DNA of 64,000 bases from Aquabacterium lacunae (GTDB lineage Bacteria; Pseudomonadota; Gammaproteobacteria; Burkholderiales; Burkholderiaceae_C), in NCBI RefSeq assembly GCF_004310865.1, contig NZ_SIXI01000007.1, forward strand, positions 1 through 64,000, read 5' to 3'. Within the stretch, counting starts at the first letter, position 1, and every line of letters begins with the position of its first letter. Below, one piece after another: positions 56,788 through 64,000 of the stretch. Below the pieces are notes generated by a model. That model was not told where the DNA came from, did no database searches, and saw only the letters and a program-made list of their open reading frames with translations. Both the position numbers and the translations under genes were made by a program.

Positions 56788-57819
56788 TTACCTAAGAAGA
56801 ACATCCCTAAAGCCAGGAAGCCACTTTGAACTTTTAAAATCAAAAACACCAAAGTCGCTCGCTATTTGCCAATAAAACCAAGGAATCCTGTATTCACGAG
56901 CCAAAGCAACAAAAGTGGAAGTATATTCAATCCGAGACTTATGATCAGCAATATTAATAGAACCAAATTCACCAACAAAAACGGGGCGCCCGTATGTTTT
57001 AGACCATCGACTGATCCGAAAAATTCTATTTCGAATCAAAGCTATTTGCGCATAGTCACAACAAGACACACCAACAGGCCTGGTAGGCTTTACCCAAGAG
57101 GCGCCTTGGTGAGTAAACAGGAAAGGATCATATACATGCACAGTATAAATGACATTGACATCATCGACGGGATTGCTTGCTTCAAGGCCAGCAATGGAAG
57201 ACCAATCGTCTGCACCAAAAATTACGATCCGTCGCGGGTCAATTAAGCGAATTCTCTTCAAGCCTCTGTCAAAAAGATTGCGCCATGTCGAACCCGACAG
57301 GCGACCATGAGGTTCGTTATAAACCTCAAACACCAATTTTTTCCCGTACCCCTTGTAACGTTCAGCCAATTGGGACCATATATTAACAAAACGCTCCTCC
57401 AAAACAAGCTCATCAACCTCAGATTCACCAAAGTTAAGCTTGCCACCTGTAATCTGCCTGTAATGAAAGAAGGAAAGTATGACCGTCTTGTTCTTACTCA
57501 GCAACCTATTTACAACAAGATCCAAACGCTCCATAAAGAGAGGATCTAGCTTTGCTGTTGCGTCGACTGATGCAAAAGAACCGAACTTTACTGGAATACG
57601 AACTGAATCAAAATCAAGTATCGCATTTTCCAACTCTGGAGAATACTTAACACCTAACTCACCGTACACGGACCGATCGAACACAGCACCGAGGTTTACA
57701 CCTCGTCCTAGGTTGTTATAAACAGAACAAGCCGAATCCGAAACCTTCAAACAAGACGGATCAGCCGCATTTGAAGAAAAACAGAGAAGAGCGAAGAAAA
57801 TTAAAATTAAATTCCTCAC
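56788..57819 (-). CDS. Secreted glycoside hydrolase family 5 (cellulase-like)
   Basis: 343 residues with a signal peptide (LILIFFALLCFSSNAA). GH5 features: RGVNLG near the start, DSVRIPVKF, the acid/base Glu in VFEVYNEPHG, TVHVYDPFLFTHQG, and the nucleophile Glu in RPVFVGEFGSI. It probably trims the EPS made by this operon rather than plant polymer. AT-rich. Its start overlaps the upstream glycosyltransferase by four bases. Confidence 0.9.
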   Translation of the reverse strand: MRNLILIFFALLCFSSNAADPSCLKVSDSACSVYNNLGRGVNLGAVFDRSVYGELGVKYSPELENAILDFDSVRIPVKFGSFASVDATAKLDPLFMERLDLVVNRLLSKNKTVILSFFHYRQITGGKLNFGESEVDELVLEERFVNIWSQLAERYKGYGKKLVFEVYNEPHGRLSGSTWRNLFDRGLKRIRLIDPRRIVIFGADDWSSIAGLEASNPVDDVNVIYTVHVYDPFLFTHQGASWVKPTRPVGVSCCDYAQIALIRNRIFRISRWSKTYGRPVFVGEFGSINIADHKSRIEYTSTFVALAREYRIPWFYWQIASDFGVFDFKSSKWLPGFRDVLLR

Positions 57820-58865
57820 GTTTTAACCAATTCAGAAAGATTTTTACAAATCAAGGGGCGAACAGCGTCAAGTGAGTAATGATTTAACCAATGCTCATAG
57901 CCAAGATTCCCAATAATTTGCCTCTTATTGGAATCTGACAAATCGATAAGTGAAACAGACAGAAGATCGGGCCGACCTGGAGGAACCAAGAGACCCGCAC
58001 CGCCGTCAAGTAAGAGCTCAGGAATTCCACCAACGGTTGTGGAAATGACTGGAACCTTATATGACATTGCCTCAAGTAAGCTTACCGGCAGCCCTTCATT
58101 ATGGGATGGCAAAACAAATATATCGGCCGATTTCAGCAATGCCTCCTTTTTTGTGCCGTCGACCCAACCAAGAAAATTAAACGACTGAGAAACACCACAG
58201 TCCTTCGCAAAAGCTATTGCACGCTCGATATCACCATTGCCCCCAACAAAAAACTTAAAATGCTCTTTGACAGGAAGCTGTTGGGCTGCCTTGATCAAAT
58301 CAAAAATACCTTTCCTATCACCAACATAACCAAGAAACAGAACATTGATGTGCGATTTCTCTCCGACTACAGAAGAGCAACACGACTTAGAATTAACCAC
58401 AAAGTTAGGAATCACCCTGACGTCAGCTTTTGGGGAAACCTTTAATACAAACTCCTGCCAAGAATTAGATAGGACCCATACCTGATCGGATAGCCTAAAA
58501 ACATAGGAAACTAGAGACTTAAAAAGGCAACCCAGCTTAGAATAAAATACCTTAAATTCCGAACCGTGCAGATGAAGCACAACAGGTACACGGAAGCTTT
58601 TGCACAAAACAATTAATATCGCTTTTCTCCAAAAACTGCCCCGCATGGCTGAATGTGCATGGAGCAAACTCACACGACGACTAATCAGCAACTTCGTCAA
58701 CATTAGTAGCACACGAAGGAATACAAATACTCTCTTGTAAACAGAATACTCGCCATGGGTTTCTAGTATCAAATAGTCATGTGGGGCATACAGCCCACAG
58801 CTGACGTAACTATCAATAACAGATTTAATTCCGCCACGTGAACTCGTGCCAACAACTACAATCAT
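57816..58865 (-). CDS. GT4-type glycosyltransferase
   Basis: 349 residues. GT-B fold; N-terminal GTSSRGGIKSVIDSY and LHAHSAMRGSFW; C-terminal nucleotide-sugar part ADIFVLPSHNEGLPVSLLEAMSYKVPVISTTVGGIPEL with the EX7E motif. Sugar and acceptor unknown. Overlaps both neighbours by four bases. AT-rich. Confidence 0.9.
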   Translation of the reverse strand: MIVVVGTSSRGGIKSVIDSYVSCGLYAPHDYLILETHGEYSVYKRVFVFLRVLLMLTKLLISRRVSLLHAHSAMRGSFWRKAILIVLCKSFRVPVVLHLHGSEFKVFYSKLGCLFKSLVSYVFRLSDQVWVLSNSWQEFVLKVSPKADVRVIPNFVVNSKSCCSSVVGEKSHINVLFLGYVGDRKGIFDLIKAAQQLPVKEHFKFFVGGNGDIERAIAFAKDCGVSQSFNFLGWVDGTKKEALLKSADIFVLPSHNEGLPVSLLEAMSYKVPVISTTVGGIPELLLDGGAGLLVPPGRPDLLSVSLIDLSDSNKRQIIGNLGYEHWLNHYSLDAVRPLICKNLSELVKT

Positions 58866-59962
58866 GAAGAAATTACCTCAAAGTAAGCCTGCTTGCTCAC
58901 ATCTACAGCAGTTGCCCATGACATAGGGCCCCTCGCCAATTCAATAGAAGAGACACTCATTGCTTCATTTAATGAGCGATCCTCCACTAGTTTCTGTATC
59001 GCGTCGGCAAGAGCCTCAACATTGCGTGGAGGACAGAGTAGCCCATTAACGCCATGGACGACCATATCAGAGAGGGATCCAACATCCGTTGAAACGATCG
59101 GTTTGCCACGGCCCAACGCGTATGCTGCCACACCACTTTGAGTGGCCTCGGTGTATGGCAGTACAACTACATCTGCGAGTTGAAACTCCTGCAGCACTTC
59201 ACAACTAGAAAGATACCTCTCGTTAATAACGAATGAATTGGGATTATCAATAAACTTAGCACAACGCGCCAAATCTGGACCACGGCCAGCAATTACACCA
59301 ACTACGTGACAACCTCGATGATTTAGCATTTCAATGGCTTTGATAAAGAAATCAAGCCCTTTATACTCCTGAATTCTACCAAAGAAGAGACAGCGTCCGA
59401 TTACATTTTTGGCAGTAGATTGAAACGGAATTATTATCCCAAGCGGGCCGTGTGGTGCGCTAAAAATTCTCTTTTTTGATAACAGAGCGACCTTCGAACA
59501 TAACTCCCTCATCCGTTCACCGTGAACAATAATAGCGCCTGCTCTTAACCTTAAATAGGATCTATACAACCGGTATCTAGAGAAGCGCTGCTTTCTTAGA
59601 TCTTCCCCCGCATGGGGCTTTGGGTCATGAACTGTCAGAACAATCTTTGACCTCATAAACATAAGAGCCAAAACTAAATAGTCTTTCGGCTCCTCTTGAA
59701 GATGAACAACGTCGGGTCGAAAATCTAAATATGCTTTTAAATATAGAAGAGCGTTACTAACAAGACACTTAATCGATCGATTGTGCGGAAAGGATATTAC
59801 TTTGAGCCGAGGCGGAAGCTTCAGTTCATGTAAGTGGGCAACCTCGTTTCTCAGATTTTCGTCGTTTAAAACCAGGCAGACGTCACAATGTTCTGCTAGC
59901 TCAATTGCAAAGCTAAGAGAATACTCAGCAAAATGCGGCGCAAAGAGCATTACTTTTAACAT
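58862..59962 (-). CDS. GT4-type glycosyltransferase
   Basis: 366 residues. Segments GRIQEYKGLDFFIKAIEML, ADVVVLPYTEATQSGVAAYALGRGKPIVSTDVGSL and GVNGLLCPPRNVEALADAI are those of the GT4 C-terminal domain. Substrate unknown. Tail overlaps the next gene by four bases; follows the GT2 gene by two bases. Confidence 0.9.
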   Translation of the reverse strand: MLKVMLFAPHFAEYSLSFAIELAEHCDVCLVLNDENLRNEVAHLHELKLPPRLKVISFPHNRSIKCLVSNALLYLKAYLDFRPDVVHLQEEPKDYLVLALMFMRSKIVLTVHDPKPHAGEDLRKQRFSRYRLYRSYLRLRAGAIIVHGERMRELCSKVALLSKKRIFSAPHGPLGIIIPFQSTAKNVIGRCLFFGRIQEYKGLDFFIKAIEMLNHRGCHVVGVIAGRGPDLARCAKFIDNPNSFVINERYLSSCEVLQEFQLADVVVLPYTEATQSGVAAYALGRGKPIVSTDVGSLSDMVVHGVNGLLCPPRNVEALADAIQKLVEDRSLNEAMSVSSIELARGPMSWATAVDVSKQAYFEVISS

Positions 59963-59964
59963 GG

Positions 59965-60894
59965 TTAGCTCGACTTTCTTCGTGCGACGAATTCACGGAC
60001 AAGTTTCGGGGTAAGAAGAAAAAGAAACAATGTCACAAAACCTCGCCGCTGCAAGAAGGCATCTGGTGCATTGCACATTACTTTGACCGCGTCAAGACGT
60101 CGACCTAAACATAGCAATCTCCGACCTTGGGAAATAATCTGGTGGTTAATAAATAAACGCGTTGAAACCTTTATTCTCTGAGGGACATTACCTCTATCGT
60201 ATCTGGCTTTGAGTCGAATCAAATATGGCAATAGATTCGCGTTAACCTTGGCATTCTTTGTAATGCTGTCATGTCCATCGGTTCTATATGCCATCAGTTT
60301 GGTAGGGGTAAAAACCAAACTCGATATTTCACCGAGTCGCAACCAAAGATCCATATCCTCGCCGACACTCTCGCCCGGAGGAAAGTGATATTGAAGAGAA
60401 GCCAATACTGACCGCCTCACGCCAACGCAACTTGTAAGAAATCCGCCGTCGACGATCCAGAACTTTGGGAGGTCGGACACAAGAAAGGACTGTTTTTCCT
60501 CTATTACATCCCAATCTGGCAATGGAAAAAACTTGGTATCAACTGAAAAATAGCCCGTTGCGGCCCAAGAAGCACTGGGATGTCGATGAAAGGCATCAAG
60601 CTGTAGTTCTAAGTATCTTGAGTGCCAACAGTCGTCAGAATCCAAAAAGAAAATCAAGTCACCTGAAGATACATTGATGCCAAAATTTCTAGCTACCGAA
60701 ACACCCGAGTTTTCAATTCTGTAATATCTGATTCTTTTATCAGAATACGATTCAACTATTTTACCTGTGCCATCAGTGGAGCCATCATCAATAACTAAAA
60801 GCTCAAAATCGCTGAAAGTTTGCGTAAGCACGGAATCAATAGAACTTCCAATACAAGCCTGCCGGTTGTACGCAGGCATCACGATTGATATCAT
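59965..60894 (-). CDS. GT2-type glycosyltransferase
   Basis: 309 residues. SIVMPAYNRQACIGSSIDSVLTQ, VIDDGSTDGTGKIV (DDG nucleotide motif), ARNFGINVSSGDLIFFLDSDDCW (DSD metal motif) and EDMDLWLRLGE (catalytic ED). Cytoplasmic, inverting; sugar unknown. Its start overlaps the Wzy stop by four bases. Confidence 0.93.
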   Translation of the reverse strand: MISIVMPAYNRQACIGSSIDSVLTQTFSDFELLVIDDGSTDGTGKIVESYSDKRIRYYRIENSGVSVARNFGINVSSGDLIFFLDSDDCWHSRYLELQLDAFHRHPSASWAATGYFSVDTKFFPLPDWDVIEEKQSFLVSDLPKFWIVDGGFLTSCVGVRRSVLASLQYHFPPGESVGEDMDLWLRLGEISSLVFTPTKLMAYRTDGHDSITKNAKVNANLLPYLIRLKARYDRGNVPQRIKVSTRLFINHQIISQGRRLLCLGRRLDAVKVMCNAPDAFLQRRGFVTLFLFLLTPKLVREFVARRKSS

Positions 60895-62288
60895 TTGAGA
60901 TCTGCCTCAACCTTAAATATAGACCACCGAAGGAATAATAAGAATGAAACGAAAGGGATGACCGACGCACCATGTCGAGCTATATTGAACGGAACTTCGC
61001 TAATTGAGAGGCTCACAAGTAAGGTAAGCAAAAAATAGCCGAGGGGGGCGAGCGGCAAAACAGACCATGTAATTCTCGCTAGCACAAATAAATGAAGCAA
61101 AAATCCAGCCATTCCTACAAGCCCACTTCTAGCTAGTACATCGATCAATTGGTTGTGGCCATGAGTTGCATGCGGCAACCCTATAACTAATCTATGATCA
61201 ATTTCGAAGACGCCCAGTCCGTATCCAAACAATGGGCTAAGACTCCATTCATCGAGTGCCACCTTCCAAATCAGATCACGGCCGGTTAGAGATGACAGAT
61301 TTCCGGCCACATCTGATATAAGAAACTTCTGAAGGATGGAGGATGTATCTAAAAAAATAGCAATTAATCCAGCCGAAAGTACGGAGGTAACCAGAAGAGC
61401 CAAGTCTCTATTCAAAACAAATTTTCGGTTTAATGACCCACCGAACAACGCCTGTCGAATATTTGGAGCCAAAGTAGCCGTGAGGTAATAAGAACAGAAA
61501 GAAACTAATGAGCAAATCCAGATAACCTTTGACTGCGACCAGAATATAATAAGTACGGACACGAAAACGGCTATGATATTTACGCCTGTTTTTCTATAGG
61601 GCATCCCAATGGCAAAGGCTAGTAAAACGTATGCAAAAGCACCCATTGAAATTGCATGCTGAGATAAACCGGCGAATCGCGGCAGACTTGGTATTAGTCC
61701 CTGAGAATATTCAAGATCCAGCGCCATGGATGGCTTTATCGCTGCAATAACAAGACTAAAAACGCAAAAAACAAACAAAGCATCGCGAATCAACAACAGC
61801 GACTTTTTTGTACCGGCCTCATCTTGCAGCAACAATGCGGTACCGAGTATTGCCAGGTAGAAATACTCATGGGATGGATCTGGATGAGATGAAAAAAGCA
61901 TGGGTATGAATACTGCTCCGACCCAATATGCTAAAAATGATCCAATTAATAACTTTCCTCCCTTGTCAATTCTAGTTTCCTCAAAAAGACTCCTGCAGAT
62001 AGATGACAAGCCGACGACTAGGATGAATAGAGAAACAATGCGTGTTGCATTTGAAGCGACAATGCCTTTAACCTGGCCTGTAGTAAGCAATTGACGCGCC
62101 TCAGCAAGATCCCTATTGGACGAAAGAACGCTTATAGCAAGAGCAGCGATGATCAGGGGCAATGCATATCGAATCGGCAACGACAAACCATGTGATTCAA
62201 ATCTAGAAGCCGACAACGCAGCAATAATCAAACCAAATGCCAATATGGCGCCAATTGACCCGTAAAGTAGAATCGGATAGATTTCCAT
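60891..62288 (-). CDS. Wzy-like polysaccharide polymerase / O-antigen ligase family
   Basis: 465 residues, about 11-12 membrane helices. The large periplasmic loop has GRDLIWKVALDEWSLSPLFGYGLGVFE and GLPHATHGHNQLIDVLARSGLVG, the pattern of the Wzy_C/WaaL superfamily (His-rich HGHNQ). It would polymerise the repeat unit or join it to an acceptor. Start ATG 62288 is used; an earlier in-frame start at 62309 overlaps the flippase. Confidence 0.85.
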   Translation of the reverse strand: MEIYPILLYGSIGAILAFGLIIAALSASRFESHGLSLPIRYALPLIIAALAISVLSSNRDLAEARQLLTTGQVKGIVASNATRIVSLFILVVGLSSICRSLFEETRIDKGGKLLIGSFLAYWVGAVFIPMLFSSHPDPSHEYFYLAILGTALLLQDEAGTKKSLLLIRDALFVFCVFSLVIAAIKPSMALDLEYSQGLIPSLPRFAGLSQHAISMGAFAYVLLAFAIGMPYRKTGVNIIAVFVSVLIIFWSQSKVIWICSLVSFCSYYLTATLAPNIRQALFGGSLNRKFVLNRDLALLVTSVLSAGLIAIFLDTSSILQKFLISDVAGNLSSLTGRDLIWKVALDEWSLSPLFGYGLGVFEIDHRLVIGLPHATHGHNQLIDVLARSGLVGMAGFLLHLFVLARITWSVLPLAPLGYFLLTLLVSLSISEVPFNIARHGASVIPFVSFLLFLRWSIFKVEADLK

Positions 62289-62293
62289 TATCT

Positions 62294-63766
62294 TCACCGG
62301 GCAAGCCACTTATTAATTAGCCAGGTATTTTTCAAACCTGACGGAAGAATAGATGAAATGAATTTCCAAGAGGCTTGTGGCAAAAGAGCGGGAAATAACC
62401 AAGACACAATGAAGATTGCTGTCATAACACCAACGACTTTCGCCATCAACAATAACCAAGTAGGCTTTATAGCCAAAAGTTCAATACAATTCGACAGGAA
62501 ATAGACGAATAAACCGAGCGCTATGCCCACAGCTGTTACTGTTAGCATTTTTCCCAAATTTGACCCGAGTTGAATTGATGCTGTAGTTCCAAGGACTAAA
62601 GCCCGTAAACAACATACTGCCAAAAATGCCCATGCAAGCGAGCTAGCACCGAACGAACTTGCAATGTAGAAAAGCGGTAATGCAATAAGTACCAACGGGA
62701 TTTGAACTATCGGCTCAAGTCTATTTTTCCCGATATTCCAAAGAATAGGCGTGGATATAGCCCAAAGTGCATATACTGGAGGAAACAAAAGAAGCACCTC
62801 CAACAATGGCTCAGCAATCCTCCATCTGGATCCATATAGTAGCTCTATAATTTCGCTTGCGCAGCTTGATAAAAAAGCAAAACAAGGCAACAAAACTGTT
62901 GCGCAAACAGACCATGCCTCGGTGTAAGAGCGCCGCAGATCAGCCTTAAGGCTATGCTTAGCCCCAGATGACAACAACGTGGGTTGCAGCACGCTTGTTA
63001 ACATGCCAGCAGGAGTGTTAGACAAATTAAATGCTACGGTGTAAGCAGCAACAACGGAAGTTGACTGAACTTTCGCTATTAGCAGACGATCAAAGTTGAA
63101 CAATGTCCAATTTACGATATTTGCTGCGAATACACTCATTGCAGATTTGACGAAAAAACTGGCTCCGTCCAAATTTAGATTAATACGGAACGAGACGGGG
63201 CTTTGAATCTGAATTCTATAAAGCCTCCAAATGGATTGAGCTATCCAAGATACAACTAAAGCAAGGAAACTCTTTGTCAGGGCGGCTAATGGCACGCCGA
63301 TCAAGACATATCCAACAAAATAGCTCTCGGCTTGGATCCGGGTCGCCAGACCAACCTGTAGCTTTCGAACTAGCATGCTGTGCCCGACCACCGATGCAGC
63401 ACAAATAGGAACCGATATGGCTAGCAACTGAATCGCAAGTGTTGCCCCTGGTTTGTCGTAGAAAGCAGAAAGATTTTCTGCATAATAGGCAAGCAATATT
63501 CCGACAAGAAAGCCAATTAAAATCTGTACAGATGAGACAAAGCGTATCTCTTCTTCAGAAATCGAGCTCTTATTGATAATTGTCCAACCGAAGCCCATTT
63601 CCGTTACAAATAACGACAAGTTTATTATCACTAACGCAACAGCATACAATCCGAACTCCTCGGGTCCCAGCAAGCGCGCCATTGCAATTTGGCTTCCAAT
63701 CTGCAGTGCGTATCTTATTGCTGTGAACAAAAATCCAGACTTAAGCGCGGTTTCTGTGCTTGCCAT
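62294..63766 (-). CDS. Wzx-type polysaccharide flippase
   Basis: 490 residues, 12-14 membrane helices, MATE/MOP superfamily. Opening GFLFTAIRYALQIGSQIAMARLLGPEEFGLYAVALVIINL and the ending with WLFPALLPQASWKF. It carries lipid-linked repeat units across the inner membrane for Wzy. AT-rich like its neighbours; 5 bp above the Wzy start. Confidence 0.92.
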   Translation of the reverse strand: MASTETALKSGFLFTAIRYALQIGSQIAMARLLGPEEFGLYAVALVIINLSLFVTEMGFGWTIINKSSISEEEIRFVSSVQILIGFLVGILLAYYAENLSAFYDKPGATLAIQLLAISVPICAASVVGHSMLVRKLQVGLATRIQAESYFVGYVLIGVPLAALTKSFLALVVSWIAQSIWRLYRIQIQSPVSFRINLNLDGASFFVKSAMSVFAANIVNWTLFNFDRLLIAKVQSTSVVAAYTVAFNLSNTPAGMLTSVLQPTLLSSGAKHSLKADLRRSYTEAWSVCATVLLPCFAFLSSCASEIIELLYGSRWRIAEPLLEVLLLFPPVYALWAISTPILWNIGKNRLEPIVQIPLVLIALPLFYIASSFGASSLAWAFLAVCCLRALVLGTTASIQLGSNLGKMLTVTAVGIALGLFVYFLSNCIELLAIKPTWLLLMAKVVGVMTAIFIVSWLFPALLPQASWKFISSILPSGLKNTWLINKWLAR

Positions 63767-63773
63767 CGAAATT

Positions 63774-64000
63774 CTACTTTTCTATATGTGCCAGATATGA
63801 CCTTATGTTATTCAAAAGCTCTTCGTCTGCAAATCGAGAAATTTTCGGCTTCACATTATCAGAAAGCAAAAAGCTTTCAAGCTCATGCTTCAAAGCTTTT
63901 TCATCAAAAGCAACGGTAACGCCTTGCCGTCCTACGAATTTTCTTGCTGTCGCTAGCTGATGGTCGTTTCGGTGCTCTCCTCGTTCCGCCAACCTTGGCA
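63774..64000 (-). CDS. C-terminal end of an Alg13/PssE-like glycosyltransferase (cut by window edge)
   Basis: About 75 residues are visible, ending at TAG 63774. The segment PRLAERGEHRNDHQLATARKF, with the Gly-Glu-His and Asn-Asp-His-Gln core, is the sugar-nucleotide part of GT28-C proteins such as Alg13 and bacterial PssE, which act with a membrane partner (Alg14/PssD) upstream. That partner would lie beyond the window. 7 bp above the flippase. Confidence 0.75.
   Translation of the reverse strand, partial: PRLAERGEHRNDHQLATARKFVGRQGVTVAFDEKALKHELESFLLSDNVKPKISRFADEELLNNIRSYLAHIEK

Overview
The window is a chromosomal segment of a betaproteobacterium. It is GC-rich up to about 56.7 kb. A Burkholderiales member near the Aquabacterium/Ideonella/Comamonadaceae group is likely. 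The reasons are the tRNA-Tyr/Gly/Thr-tuf order, gph near trpE, ahcY-tlyA-metF under an SAH riboswitch, many PEP-CTERM proteins next to exopolysaccharide (EPS) genes, and the protein flavour throughout. The taxonomy is inference; no rRNA is present.

Layout. 0-1 kb: start of tuf and three tRNAs in one transcript on the minus strand. 1-12 kb: tryptophan genes (trpE, then trpG-trpD-trpC-ung), split by a molybdenum-hydroxylase cassette (large subunit, 2Fe-2S subunit, XdhC chaperone); then a chalcone-isomerase-fold protein and gph. 12-22 kb: PHA depolymerase, thioesterase, malic enzyme, a secreted barnase-like RNase with its barstar inhibitor, an NDUFA9-like protein, Slt lytic transglycosylase, 5-formyl-THF cyclo-ligase, OmpW and a YkgJ-type protein. 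22-26 kb: metF, tlyA and ahcY behind an SAH riboswitch. 26-31 kb: four paralogous AdeT-type periplasmic binding proteins with no transporter beside them. 31-37 kb: a diguanylate cyclase, prfC, an HD-GYP protein and a large lipoprotein. 37-48 kb: a PEP-CTERM protein, metK with a leader I read as a SAM-II riboswitch, two LpxL-type acyltransferases, a chemoreceptor, a very large hybrid sensor that has lost its phospho-acceptor histidine, dapF and a DUF484 gene. 48-55.4 kb: nine PEP-CTERM proteins, some behind sigma-54-type promoters. 55.5-64 kb: an EPS operon on the minus strand (GT28-like, Wzx, Wzy, GT2, two GT4, GH5, Ugd). It becomes strikingly AT-rich upstream of ugd, which points to horizontal replacement.

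How the genes fit together. MetK, AhcY, MetF and the 5-formyl-THF ligase form much of the methyl/one-carbon cycle, and both SAM-making and SAH-removing steps have their own RNA sensors. The EPS operon and PEP-CTERM cluster look like one biofilm/surface programme: PEP-CTERM proteins are sorted by an exosortase that usually lies in the EPS locus, but no exosortase is in the window, so it is presumably further upstream or elsewhere. The cyclic-di-GMP enzymes and the degenerate hybrid sensor could feed that programme, but this is inference.

Gaps over 300 bases: 10192-10522 (holds a candidate trp leader peptide) and 25909-26372 (holds the SAH riboswitch; the rest shows only short hairpins). Many long open frames opposite the GC-rich genes are codon-bias shadows and were left out.
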